Positions 18,203 to 26,765 of a stretch of 50,367 nt of DNA are shown here, one piece after another. Under the pieces are notes generated by a model. The model searched no databases. It was not told the DNA's origin and was given only the letters and a program-made list of their open reading frames with translations. The stretch comes from Deltaproteobacteria bacterium (GTDB lineage Bacteria; Desulfobacterota; Desulfomonilia; Desulfomonilales; Desulfomonilaceae). Location of the stretch: NCBI GenBank assembly GCA_021777225.1, contig JAJYDQ010000025.1:1-50367 (forward strand), read 5' to 3'. Position numbers and translations under genes: made by a program. The stretch's first letter is position 1, and every line of letters begins with the position of its first letter.

Positions 18203-18787
18203 ATGGCGACACAGCGATGGGAGATTACCAAAATAATCAAAGTTTTCCTCACCTTGTTTTCAATAGTCATGATACTGACTTCAGTGAGGCACACCTGTGC
18301 TCAGCAAGGAAATGAAGCTCTAATAATCGCGTCTACTGAAGGAGATCTCAAAAAGGTAGAGGCTCTTGTCGGCGCAGGGGCAGATGTGAACTACCGGGAC
18401 AGTCGGGGTTTTACGCCTCTTATGAGGGCGGCTACCAGAGGCTATCCGGATGTTGTGAAGTTTCTGCTGACGAAAGGCGCAGACATCGACGCAAAAGACA
18501 ATAAGGGAGCTACGGCTTTGCTCCTGGCCTGCGCTGGAGGAGGCATTGAAGTCGTCAAAATTCTTGTAGATCATAGAGCTGACATCAATGTTCAGGACAA
18601 GAGCGGCGGATCATCCCTGATGGTACCAGCCTGGACGGGCCAATTGGACATTTTGAGATTGCTTCTGGAGAATGGGGCCGAAGTCAACACTAAGGACGAA
18701 CATGGCAAAACAGCGCTCATGTTGGCGACTGAACAAGGACAGGTTAAGGCAATCGAGCTTTTGAAGTCATACGGAGCCAAAGAATGA
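18203..18787 (+). CDS. Exported ankyrin-repeat protein
   Basis: A 194-residue protein. Residues 1-34 form a signal peptide (basic start, hydrophobic core, cleavage probably after a Cys-Ala near residue 33). The remainder is about five ankyrin repeats of 33 residues with repeated GADVNYRDSRGFTPLMRAA, GADIDAKDNKGATAL and GAEVNTKDEHGKTALMLA patterns. Ankyrin arrays mediate protein binding; a periplasmic location is inferred from the signal. CAGGAG lies upstream of the ATG. It stands alone between genes of unrelated function. Partner unknown. Confidence 0.88.
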   Translation: MATQRWEITKIIKVFLTLFSIVMILTSVRHTCAQQGNEALIIASTEGDLKKVEALVGAGADVNYRDSRGFTPLMRAATRGYPDVVKFLLTKGADIDAKDNKGATALLLACAGGGIEVVKILVDHRADINVQDKSGGSSLMVPAWTGQLDILRLLLENGAEVNTKDEHGKTALMLATEQGQVKAIELLKSYGAKE

Positions 18788-18888
18788 GATTGTTGAAAAA
18801 TTTGTGAAGAAGATCAAACGAGGACCTATTTAACTTCTATAGTTAAAATTTGACAAAGTCATTGGCGTTTTTTCTGTGAAGGCCAAAA

Positions 18889-19641
18889 TCAGAATTTTTT
18901 TGTCGCCTCTTTTAGGAGTTCCTGAGCCTGAGCGCTGAACCAACAATCCAGGAAATCTTCGTTTCTAGGTTTGCAGTTTTCCCTATATCTCTCAACAATA
19001 AATTCGACCCGATTGGCTTTGGCCACTGCAAAGGCTTTGAGCGGGAGTTTTGAGAGGTTAGCTACCCTGTCCAGGGCTTCCGTCTCGACTTCCGTTTTGG
19101 GAAATACGTCGTGAATGAGTCCCTTCGCCTTCGCATCCGAGGATTCGACAAATTCTCCAAGATATAGCATGTCCGAAGCGACTTGATCCCCGACGATTTG
19201 ACGCATAACCAAATCCGCCAGGTATGGTATTGGGACACCCAATTTGATCCCGTTAAGACCGATCAATACCCTCCCGGTAGCCGCAAAACGATAATCGCAG
19301 GTAGACAAAAGTATGGCGCCGCCAGCCACGGCGTGGGCTTTGGCCGCCGCTGCTGTAGGTAGAGGCAAGGTGAGGATGTTTAAAACCATCTGATTAAATA
19401 TGTGGAAAAACTCATTCATGCCTAGTCTATCAAGCTTCAACAATGTCGGAATATCAATACCAATGGAAAAGAATTTTTCCCCACCCGCCAGGACCATGCC
19501 CTTGAAATCCCTTTTTATCCCGGTCATGGTTTCGGACAGCTCGTTGACTAAATCAAAACTCAGGGCGTTAGTCACACCACTGGACAGTCGCACAATAGCA
19601 AAATCGTCACGGCTTTCGAGATTTACAAGGGACAAGAACAC
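18889..19641 (-). CDS. Crotonase-fold protein lacking both catalytic glutamates
   Basis: A 250-residue enoyl-CoA hydratase/isomerase-family protein starting with GTG. AGGEKFFSIGIDI is the first oxyanion segment and AVAGGAILLSTCDYRFA the second. The Glu144 position is Ile and the Glu164 position is Gly (LIGLNGIKLGVPI), so neither hydratase nor classic isomerase catalysis is expected. The overall pattern resembles plant and bacterial enoyl-CoA delta-isomerase-like proteins. It lies 54 bases downstream of the gmhA-like gene on the same strand, so the two are probably co-transcribed. The biochemical role is not known. Confidence 0.82.
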   Translation of the reverse strand: MFLSLVNLESRDDFAIVRLSSGVTNALSFDLVNELSETMTGIKRDFKGMVLAGGEKFFSIGIDIPTLLKLDRLGMNEFFHIFNQMVLNILTLPLPTAAAAKAHAVAGGAILLSTCDYRFAATGRVLIGLNGIKLGVPIPYLADLVMRQIVGDQVASDMLYLGEFVESSDAKAKGLIHDVFPKTEVETEALDRVANLSKLPLKAFAVAKANRVEFIVERYRENCKPRNEDFLDCWFSAQAQELLKEATKKF

Positions 19642-19695
19642 TCTCTCTTTTGGGAACTACCTAACGACATTTTTAAAAGGAACCAGAACAGATTT

Positions 19696-20286
19696 TTACA
19701 TTTTCGCCAGATACGTTGAGATCAGGTGATCAAGGGCCATATGGACATCTTCGACCGGCCCATATTCTCCTCTCTCTGACTTAACATGAATCACATGGTG
19801 CGCTTTCTTTTTCATGACTCCACCGTAAAAACCAACTATCGCCACAGAAGTAGCGCCATGTTCATTAGCGTATTCCAGCGCTTTTAAAGCATTTGGCGAA
19901 TTTCCACTCGCCGATATGCCAACTACAATGTCTCCGGGGAGCATAAGATTTCTTAACTGCCCGACAAATATGTTCTCATAACCCAAGTCATTGCCGAGAC
20001 ATGTTACGTAAGCCATGTTCGACGCGATGCTGATGGCCCTGAAAGGCTTTTTGCCATCAGGGGACGCGCACACGCCCATGTCATTGGCAAAATGGGAAGC
20101 GGTAGCGGCGCTCCCTCCATTGCCTAGGAAAAATATTGTAGCCCCACGGTCTCTCGCGTCGATTAAAAGCTCAACAACCTTGTCAATTTCCGCAAAATCC
20201 AAACTATTTAGCAGGTCGGTAAGTCTTTTTACATAATCTTTAGCATAGTCTGCTGCAGACTGGCATTGGCAAACTGGACCTTTCAC
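19696..20286 (-). CDS. gmhA: SIS-domain phosphoheptose isomerase
   Basis: A 196-residue cytosolic sugar isomerase that converts sedoheptulose 7-phosphate to D-glycero-D-manno-heptose 7-phosphate for lipopolysaccharide core. SIS motifs are visible: IFFLGNGGSAATASHFANDM for phosphate binding and GISASGNSPNALKAL for the second site; YGPVEDVHMALDHL is the C-terminal catalytic helix with the usual Glu and His. Start is GTG 20286 with AGGAGG five bases upstream. Other heptose genes (hldE, gmhB) are absent from the window. A phosphosugar-binding relative such as DiaA is less likely because the active-site motif near the C-terminus is kept. Confidence 0.87.
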   Translation of the reverse strand: MKGPVCQCQSAADYAKDYVKRLTDLLNSLDFAEIDKVVELLIDARDRGATIFFLGNGGSAATASHFANDMGVCASPDGKKPFRAISIASNMAYVTCLGNDLGYENIFVGQLRNLMLPGDIVVGISASGNSPNALKALEYANEHGATSVAIVGFYGGVMKKKAHHVIHVKSERGEYGPVEDVHMALDHLISTYLAKM

Positions 20287-20440
20287 AGGGACCTCCTAAT
20301 GAGCCTCCATTGTTTTCTTCCACTTTGTAATGGATTTTCGCATACCTTACAACTGATTCCACAATCAAGAATCCGCTGGAAGCTAATCATGCGATATATT
20401 AATGTTGTGTCCTCGTAGCGTACGGACCGTTCGACCGGGC

Positions 20441-20470
20441 TTGACGAATTGGGTTAAATTCTGTTATTTT
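20441..20470 (+). promoter_or_regulatory. Probable promoter of the SRP RNA gene
   Basis: TTGACG (20441-20446) is followed by an 18-base spacer and TATTTT (20465-20470). It lies upstream of the SRP RNA, with about 50 bases of leader containing a possible TGGCC/GGCCA hairpin. Confidence 0.45.
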
Positions 20471-20524
20471 AAGAAGGTGTGGCCATTTCAGGGACAATTC
20501 CAGAGGGCCATGCGCAATAAACTA

Positions 20525-20633
20525 CCGGCGCTGGTCCCCTGGTGAGGGCGACCTGGAGTTACTGAACCCGTCAGGTCTGGAAGGAAGCAGCGGAAGTAAT
20601 CTCGGGGGTCGGCCCTCTCCAGGTGGTCGGCGC
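20525..20633 (+). ncRNA. ffs: Signal recognition particle RNA, small bacterial (4.5S) type
   Basis: The universally conserved SRP apical domain is present: GTCAGGTCTGGAAGGAAGCA at about 20570-20589, which contains the GGAA tetraloop and the Ffh-binding internal loops. The flanks pair into one long rod; for example GGCGCTGG (20528-20535) pairs with GU wobbles to the 3' end near 20626-20633. A T-rich run follows. SRP RNA binds Ffh and targets membrane proteins. Location directly before dnaX is common in bacteria. Confidence 0.92.
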
Positions 20634-20670
20634 TTTTCATTTTATCTTCATGATGGACCATTGTTGAATC

Positions 20671-22440
20671 ATGTCGGCATACCTCGTATTTGCGCGTAAA
20701 TATCGACCGACTACTTTTTCAGAAGTCGTTGGACAAGAGCATGTAATCACGACTTTGAAAAACTCCGTATTGTCTGGAAGGGTGGCGCATGCTTTTCTAT
20801 TTTGTGGAGTTAGGGGCGTAGGGAAAACCACCGTAGCAAGGATTCTCGCAAAGTCCTTGAACTGTACAGGCAGATCGCATGACAATGCGGACCCCTGCTG
20901 TGACTGCCCATCCTGCAAGGAAATATCGGGAGGATATTCAGTAGACGTTCAGGAAATCGATGGGGCTTCTCATACATCAGTGGATAACATAAGGGAAATT
21001 AACGAAAATATCAAATATCCGCCGGTTTCTTCAAATTACAAAATTATCATCATTGACGAAGTCCACATGATTTCCATGAATGCTTTTAACGCGTTACTCA
21101 AAACCCTTGAAGAACCGCCAGCTCACGCAAAATTCATTTTTGCCACAACCGAATCTCACAAGGTTCCGGCTACAATTAACTCGAGATGTCAGAGGTTCAA
21201 TTTTCGCACTATCCCAGTCAAGGACATTTCCACGGGGATGGCGAACATATTGTCCAAAGAAGGTGTAGAAGCTACACCTGATTCTCTGGATATGATAGCC
21301 AGGGAAGCTCAGGGATCGTTCCGCGACGCATTGAGCTTGCTCGATCAGATTGTAGCTTTTGGAGACGGCAAAATTGAAGCAAGCAGCGTCCAGGGTATTC
21401 TTGGCATCGGCTCACGAGACCGATTTTTTAATCTTGTTGAAGCGATAATAGAGCACGACCCTTCCACCGCTTTACAAACCCTCCACAAGGTCTTCGATGA
21501 AGGTTACGATACTGAACAGTTTACCCTTGATCTGATCCGTTTCTTTAGAAATCTGATATTGATAGCGCATTGTAAAGACTGGTCCTCCGCAATTGAGATG
21601 GTTGATACAGGGACAGCGGAACTGGAATCATTAAAAAACATTGCTAAAAAATCTACCCACGAAGAGTTAAACAATCTTTTTTCCATTCTTCTAAAGAGCG
21701 AGGCTGAAATCAAACGCTCCGGTATTCCAGTGATCGCGCTGGAAATGACAGTGGTCAAGATGTGCCTGGCCCCCAGGCTCGTTGATTTGTCCAGTCTTCT
21801 CAAGAAGATTGACTCCCTCCCGTCTGGCTCCAATACTCTTGCTCCCCCAAGATTAAGCCAAACTGGTCGGATTAAGTTACCAAGCGCTTCGACAGAACCA
21901 TCCCCGAAAAGCCCTCCGATCGTTGAAGAGAAGCCTTCATGCCCATCAACCAGCGGCTCGGGAGTTCCCGGGAAAGCGCAACATGACTTTAAAATCACAG
22001 ATATTACCCCACTGCCAGTCGGGTCCCTTGATGAAGTTTGGGACAACTTCAAGAAAACCATTAAAAAGCGTGGTCTTGATGGCCTCGTGCTTTCGATGTT
22101 GGAGCATGGATCCCTCATTTCTTACGGGCCGAAAGAAGTTGAAATCGGCTTCACTAAGAGCTTTTATAAGGAACAATTTGAAACCTATCTTAGGACAAAG
22201 CCTGAACTGATGACTGTGATAGAGGACCTTTTTGGCCCAGTTCAAACCAGAGTGCTTGTGCTTTCGAAAAGAACTTCCCTTTTGTCCGAAAAACCATACT
22301 CTGAGACACTCGACGGGCAATCAGACATGCACCGGGCGATGCGCAAGGAAGCCATGGAGAATTCAATCGTTCGGGCCATATTAGACGCATTTGAAAACAG
22401 CTCGGTAGAAGAAATTCGCATAATTTCACATAATACCTAA
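20671..22440 (+). CDS. dnaX: DNA polymerase III subunit gamma/tau
   Basis: Clamp-loader ATPase, 589 residues. Walker A is GVRGVGKTT with Lys52; the zinc module is Cys65, Cys76, Cys79 and Cys82; the DExH box is IIIIDEVHM; sensor 1 is FIFATTESHKVPATI. Domain III follows, then a Pro/Ser-rich linker (about 400-440) and a C-terminal tau-type domain of about 130 residues. I see no A-AAA-AAG slippery site, so a programmed frameshift to gamma is not supported. Unlike many genomes, ybaB and recR do not follow; a small Cys-rich gene does. The ATG has only a weak ribosome binding site. Confidence 0.96.
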   Translation: MSAYLVFARKYRPTTFSEVVGQEHVITTLKNSVLSGRVAHAFLFCGVRGVGKTTVARILAKSLNCTGRSHDNADPCCDCPSCKEISGGYSVDVQEIDGASHTSVDNIREINENIKYPPVSSNYKIIIIDEVHMISMNAFNALLKTLEEPPAHAKFIFATTESHKVPATINSRCQRFNFRTIPVKDISTGMANILSKEGVEATPDSLDMIAREAQGSFRDALSLLDQIVAFGDGKIEASSVQGILGIGSRDRFFNLVEAIIEHDPSTALQTLHKVFDEGYDTEQFTLDLIRFFRNLILIAHCKDWSSAIEMVDTGTAELESLKNIAKKSTHEELNNLFSILLKSEAEIKRSGIPVIALEMTVVKMCLAPRLVDLSSLLKKIDSLPSGSNTLAPPRLSQTGRIKLPSASTEPSPKSPPIVEEKPSCPSTSGSGVPGKAQHDFKITDITPLPVGSLDEVWDNFKKTIKKRGLDGLVLSMLEHGSLISYGPKEVEIGFTKSFYKEQFETYLRTKPELMTVIEDLFGPVQTRVLVLSKRTSLLSEKPYSETLDGQSDMHRAMRKEAMENSIVRAILDAFENSSVEEIRIISHNT

Positions 22441-22571
22441 ACCAGGTTTTGTAATTGAGTTTAGCGTTTAACCGGCTTGTTTATTCGTCAAAATCGTGCG
22501 AGGCTAGAGTTGTTGGATATTTCGACGAATTATTGATAAAAGAACATTAATTCAAGACTGAGGAGTCTTTC

Positions 22572-22898
22572 ATGTCAGGATGTAAAAGTTGTACAGGTTG
22601 TCGGACGGAACCCAGTTTCAAAAACCTCAACAAACTGGAAAAGCTGGAGAAAAATTCGCGTTCGAGCAACCCGCGTTATCCTCATGTTGTCCCCGGCTGT
22701 CAGGCAATCTTAACAGATGAGACCAAACAGATAATTGTCGAGGTGCTCTCTGATAATTGTGACGAAAAACATGATCGTTTTACCCTAAAAATTGAGAGGG
22801 TGCTTCGTGACACGAATGGAACCGGTTCGGATACCTTAACGTTTGATGTTGACCAGGCGGCTGGTGATTCCTGTTGGAAATTGCAGGCTTTGATCTGA
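22572..22898 (+). CDS. Small protein with Cys-rich N-terminus, function unknown
   Basis: A 108-residue soluble protein that I do not recognise. The N-terminus holds three cysteines in C-x2-C-x2-C spacing (MSGCKSCTGC), which could bind a metal or an Fe-S cluster. Three more cysteines follow, in VPGCQA, DNCDE and DSCWK. The C-terminal 70 residues look like a small beta-strand domain ending in WKLQALI. GAGGAG 7 bases before the ATG supports translation. It lies 131 bases after dnaX. It could be a metal or redox partner, but this is speculation. Confidence 0.6.
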   Translation: MSGCKSCTGCRTEPSFKNLNKLEKLEKNSRSSNPRYPHVVPGCQAILTDETKQIIVEVLSDNCDEKHDRFTLKIERVLRDTNGTGSDTLTFDVDQAAGDSCWKLQALI

Positions 22899-23063
22899 GA
22901 CTTATTTCAGCTTGTTATGAATTAATCTGAGTCTGGGGACTGCTGGATATTCGTTTCCCATTTTTTATTGTTGAATGGCTAATGTTCCGAGGGATCAGGT
23001 GAACCTTCCGGCCACGAGGCCTTTTTTGATTAGATCAAGTAATATATTGAATCTAAGTTGGGT

Positions 23064-23786
23064 ATGCCGAATATGAAAAATTTCTCGGTTACAGAAATAC
23101 ATGCGTCTGACGGGAAAAATGGCGCCCCATCCCTTGTAGTTGTCCAGGAAAAGGTCTACGACGTTTCCGGTAGTCTGAAGTGGAAAGATGGGTCTCACAT
23201 GAGACGTCATCAGGCAGGACAGGATCTAACTATTGACATAAAATCCGCGCCGCATGGACCCGAGGTGTTGGAAAGAGTAAAATTGGTGGGCTCATTAGAG
23301 GTCGGGCCTAAGGACCATGGACAGGGATTGCGGGCGAAAGTTGAAACGTTCCTCGAAAAACACCCCTTTTTCAGAAGGCATCCACATCCCGCTGTTGTTC
23401 ATTTTCCTCTGGCTTTGTTGATGGTGTCTTCTTTCCTTGAAATCTTGGCTATCTTAACTTTATCGGCAAAGACTGAATGGGCCGCATATCTGGTTCTTAC
23501 AATAGGCTCGGTTAGTTTGCCGGTAGCGATGGCTACCGGATATTTCACATGGTGGCTGAATTATGGGGCCACAGACGGGCCTATCTTGAAGCAAAAAAAA
23601 AGATTGGCGTGGCTAGCCGCAATTTGGTGCGTGTTGGCGTTTGTGATTCGAAGTTTCTTCCTGTCTGATCCTTTAAACATCTCGAACCCAATGGTATTAG
23701 TATATCTGTCACTTGTTGTGTCTCTGTCGGCGATAGTTGCTACCATTGGTTTTTTGGGGGGCAAACTGACTTTCCCTTATGAATAA
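23064..23786 (+). CDS. Cytochrome b5-like haem domain fused to DUF2231 membrane domain
   Basis: About 240 residues. The first 80 residues match the short bacterial cytochrome b5-like haem/steroid-binding domain (EKVYDVSGS, WKDGSH, RHQAGQDLT, APHG), with histidines available for haem. From about residue 105 a four-helix DUF2231-type membrane domain follows, starting with HPAVVHFPLALL. The fusion suggests a membrane electron-transfer protein. The start is uncertain: TTG 23058, ATG 23064 or ATG 23073, none with a strong ribosome binding site. A UbiA prenyltransferase gene follows on the same strand. Confidence 0.75.
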   Translation: MPNMKNFSVTEIHASDGKNGAPSLVVVQEKVYDVSGSLKWKDGSHMRRHQAGQDLTIDIKSAPHGPEVLERVKLVGSLEVGPKDHGQGLRAKVETFLEKHPFFRRHPHPAVVHFPLALLMVSSFLEILAILTLSAKTEWAAYLVLTIGSVSLPVAMATGYFTWWLNYGATDGPILKQKKRLAWLAAIWCVLAFVIRSFFLSDPLNISNPMVLVYLSLVVSLSAIVATIGFLGGKLTFPYE

Positions 23787-23828
23787 TTTCAAACTCTCTA
23801 TTGTTTGCATCAAAAAGATCGGATCAGC

Positions 23829-24785
23829 ATGAGTATTGTCAATCAGACAGGCGGTGGGGAGTTTGTAAAGTACTTTTCCAACCTAAAGCTGTTTTGGGGC
23901 CTTTCCCGAACACCGCATGGGTTGCTGGATGTAGCCACGCCGGCGATGGCGGCGATGCTCCAGCTTGGTCAATTTCCGCCTGTATCTACAATAGCCATTG
24001 GGTTAATTGCCGCATTTTCAGGCTATACGGCGGTATACGCCATGAATGACCTTGTCGACGTGAATACGGACAAAGAACGTCTTGCTTTAAAAAGGAAATC
24101 CGACGTTGTGTTTCATGTTGATGAGGTCCTGGCGGAACACCCTGTAGCTCAAGGTCTTATACCCTTTAAAAAGGGCCTTGCGTGGGTCATTTTCTGGACT
24201 TCACTGGCATTGATCGGCGCAGCGGCGCTGAATCCGCTCTGTGCCGGAATATTTGCAATCTCCGCCTGTTGTGAACTGGTTTATTGTAAGCTTCTCAAGG
24301 TAACCCACTGGAAAATAGTACCATCCGCAATCGTGAAAGCGACAGGTGGTCTCGCCGGAATATATGCTGTCAATCCTGCGCCAAATCCGTCCTTTGTGGT
24401 GTTCGTGTTTTTGTGGCTGGCGTGCTGGGAAATCGGCGGTCAAAACATAGCTAATGATATTGTGGACATGGAGGATGATGACCGGGTTGGCGCCAGGACC
24501 ATGTTAACAGTCTTAGGTCTTCGTAAATCGCTTTTCATCCTTGTAGCGGCGGCGTCCATGGCCACATTCGCGGGAGTAACGATATTTCTGTTTGCAGGCC
24601 CAGGGTTGGGCAGGATTTATCCTGCAGGAGCAATGCTCCTAGGTTATTTTCTGCTTCTCAAACCTGCGCATCTTGTCTGTGAATCACCAGGCCCTCGAAT
24701 GGCGGCGGCTCTATTTAACAGGGCCAGTTACATGCCCTTGAGCTTTCTGGTTCTTATCGTAATGTCTATTTGGATCAAGATTTGA
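23829..24785 (+). CDS. UbiA-family prenyltransferase
   Basis: An integral membrane prenyltransferase of 318 residues with about eight or nine helices. Both Asp-rich motifs that bind prenyl diphosphate and Mg are present: AMNDLVDVNTDKER near residue 75 and NIANDIVDMEDDDRVGARTM near 205. UbiA enzymes attach isoprenoid chains to aromatic rings or other acceptors (quinones, haem O, archaeal-type ether lipids). The acceptor cannot be read from the sequence; no menaquinone or haem genes surround it. ATG 23829 is preferred over TTG 23805. A methyltransferase gene follows about 20 bases downstream. Confidence 0.9.
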   Translation: MSIVNQTGGGEFVKYFSNLKLFWGLSRTPHGLLDVATPAMAAMLQLGQFPPVSTIAIGLIAAFSGYTAVYAMNDLVDVNTDKERLALKRKSDVVFHVDEVLAEHPVAQGLIPFKKGLAWVIFWTSLALIGAAALNPLCAGIFAISACCELVYCKLLKVTHWKIVPSAIVKATGGLAGIYAVNPAPNPSFVVFVFLWLACWEIGGQNIANDIVDMEDDDRVGARTMLTVLGLRKSLFILVAAASMATFAGVTIFLFAGPGLGRIYPAGAMLLGYFLLLKPAHLVCESPGPRMAAALFNRASYMPLSFLVLIVMSIWIKI

Positions 24786-24805
24786 TATCTTCAAAGAATC
24801 AGCAA

Positions 24806-25402
24806 ATGCTTATGAATTGGCCTGAAAGAGTCTGGATTTACAGTCCTGTTCGAGTACTGTTTCAGAAACGGGAGATACGCAAATTTCTTAAACTCGGGAA
24901 GCCGGAAAACTGTGACGCAGCATTGGAACTAGGCTGCGGTCTTGGGCGTGGAGCGCGTCTAATTCATAAGAGCATGGGATTTAAGGATGTTTTCGCTTTT
25001 GATCTGGAGACCACACTTGTCCAACGGTCCTATTCAGGGCTCAATCAAGACTCTAAGAACAATGTTCATTTTCTGGTGTCCGATGCACAGTTTTTACCAT
25101 TTCCCGACTGTTCGTTTGACGCTGTTTTCAATTTTGGGATCATCCATCATGTGCTTGACTGGCGACTGTGTTTGAGCGAGATCAACAGGGTGATGAAGTC
25201 TGGAGCCATTTTCTATTTTGAGGAGATTTATCCACCATTGTATGCTAATTGGCTGCTAAAGAGAATGTTGAGACATCCAACTGAAGATCGTTTCTATGAA
25301 AATGATTTCCTTGGTGAACTTGCAAAGCTGGAATTATGTCTTTTCCAGGGTGTAAGGACCGGATCAAGATTTGGCGTTGTGGGCGCGGCTCAAAAACTGT
25401 AA
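24806..25402 (+). CDS. Class I SAM-dependent methyltransferase
   Basis: A methyltransferase of about 198 residues with the SAM-binding motif I ALELGCGLGRG, acidic residue in FAFDLE (motif II), DAQFLPFPDCSFDAVF (motif III) and FGIIHHV. It resembles UbiE/Methyltransf_11 proteins in size and motif spacing. Given the UbiA neighbour it may methylate the prenylated product. A TTG start at 24770 would overlap ubiA; ATG 24806 or 24812 avoids this. Substrate unknown. Confidence 0.85.
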   Translation: MLMNWPERVWIYSPVRVLFQKREIRKFLKLGKPENCDAALELGCGLGRGARLIHKSMGFKDVFAFDLETTLVQRSYSGLNQDSKNNVHFLVSDAQFLPFPDCSFDAVFNFGIIHHVLDWRLCLSEINRVMKSGAIFYFEEIYPPLYANWLLKRMLRHPTEDRFYENDFLGELAKLELCLFQGVRTGSRFGVVGAAQKL

Positions 25403-25490
25403 TAGTCGCAAGAAATTTGTGGAAATGCTCCTATTGTTGGAATAAAGTCACACTGTCCAATTAATTTCGGGTCAAATAAGGTACGTTATT

Positions 25491-26765
25491 TTGGATTACA
25501 TTTTTATTGCTATCGGGTCAGCCGTACTAATCTACATTATGTTTTTCTGGTCCTCGAGAATGCATGAGATTGCTGATAACGCAAAATGGGTCCCTGTTCT
25601 TGACCCTGAAAACGTGACATTTCTGCCGGAATCTCGCCCTCTCGTGTCGGTTGTAGTCCCTGCCCACAACGAGCAGGATCTGATCAAAATTTGTCTCGAA
25701 TCGATACTTGACCAAGATTACATGAATCTGGAGTTAATTTGTGTTGATGACAGGTCTGCGGATCGGACGCCGGAAATAGTCACAAAAATCTTTAATGGCA
25801 GATCAAATTGCAAATTGGTAACTATAAAGGAGCGGCTTGTTGGATGGACCGGCAAATGCCACGCCCTTCACGAAGGGGTCAAGCACTCTTCGGGCGAATG
25901 GTTAGCCTTTCTGGACGCTGACAGTTCCCTTCAGAAGACAGCCCTACGACAATGCGTGAGTGAGGCCTTGCATAGGAATATAAATCTTGTAACCCTGTCT
26001 CCTCAGTTCATATTGAAAACATTCTGGGAAAAGGCCCTTCTTCCAACTTTCGCCGCAATGGCAGCGATTCTCTTTCCTTTGTCCAAGGTCAATGACCCTC
26101 GAAGTTCAGTTGCGACAGCGAATGGTATGTTCCTTGTCATCAGTCGTATGGCATATGAAAAAATTGGGGGTCACTGCAACGTAAAGGACTTGGCTGTAGA
26201 AGATATAGGAATCGGCAAGAGGGTCAAAGCCGCAGGTTTGGGCATATTGTTCGCCAATGGACAAAATCTATTACGGACCAGAATGTATTCAGGGTTCCAT
26301 CAAATACTCGATGGTTGGACTCGAATTTTATGCGCGGCAATGAATTACAGGCTTTCAACGGTCCTTAAATATCTAACGATGCATGTTCTTGTAAGCCTGC
26401 CCGTATTTGTCCTAGCTACACTCCTGTATAGCCAGCCAGCCATGGACTTGTCCCCAACCTTTTGGTTCTTCTTGCCTTTGGCCTGTCTGATTCAGATGAT
26501 AGTTGCCTCGAATCTTTTCTTTGACCAGCTCGGTTTACCGAGGAAATTTTCAGTCTATGTAGCGCTGGGAAATTTGATGTTGATCTGGATCTTTGCAGTG
26601 ATGGTAAAAAAGATTATCTGTAGGGACGCTTTACAGTGGCGTGGCACAACTTATCAGTATACTCGGTACCAACCCAAATACCTGGACCCTTCAAATCTTG
26701 AGCAGCAACAATCGTATATAAGCCCAAAGTCGGTCAGGTCTGTCAATCAACCGGAACCATTTTAG
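25491..26765 (+). CDS. Membrane glycosyltransferase family 2 (HpnB/CrtQ-like)
   Basis: 424 residues. An N-terminal membrane anchor is followed by a GT-A domain with VVPAHNEQDLI, the CVDDRSADRTPEI nucleotide-binding motif, GWTGKCHAL and the metal-binding FLDADSS. Three or four C-terminal helices (about 290-380) follow. The spacing GWTGKCHAL ... VNDPRSS ... ANGMF is that of hopanoid-associated HpnB and carotenoid-ester CrtQ enzymes, which glycosylate hydrophobic isoprenoid acceptors. TTG 25491 is used as the start because it keeps the membrane anchor. Its 3' end overlaps the convergent acyltransferase gene by 23 bases. Confidence 0.85.
   Translation: MDYIFIAIGSAVLIYIMFFWSSRMHEIADNAKWVPVLDPENVTFLPESRPLVSVVVPAHNEQDLIKICLESILDQDYMNLELICVDDRSADRTPEIVTKIFNGRSNCKLVTIKERLVGWTGKCHALHEGVKHSSGEWLAFLDADSSLQKTALRQCVSEALHRNINLVTLSPQFILKTFWEKALLPTFAAMAAILFPLSKVNDPRSSVATANGMFLVISRMAYEKIGGHCNVKDLAVEDIGIGKRVKAAGLGILFANGQNLLRTRMYSGFHQILDGWTRILCAAMNYRLSTVLKYLTMHVLVSLPVFVLATLLYSQPAMDLSPTFWFFLPLACLIQMIVASNLFFDQLGLPRKFSVYVALGNLMLIWIFAVMVKKIICRDALQWRGTTYQYTRYQPKYLDPSNLEQQQSYISPKSVRSVNQPEPF

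Noticed and set aside
20671-22440. Programmed frameshift in dnaX
   Set aside because: Runs of A are present near 21636, 21646 and 22063, but none is an A-AAA-AAG type slippery site in the right frame with a following stem that I could support.
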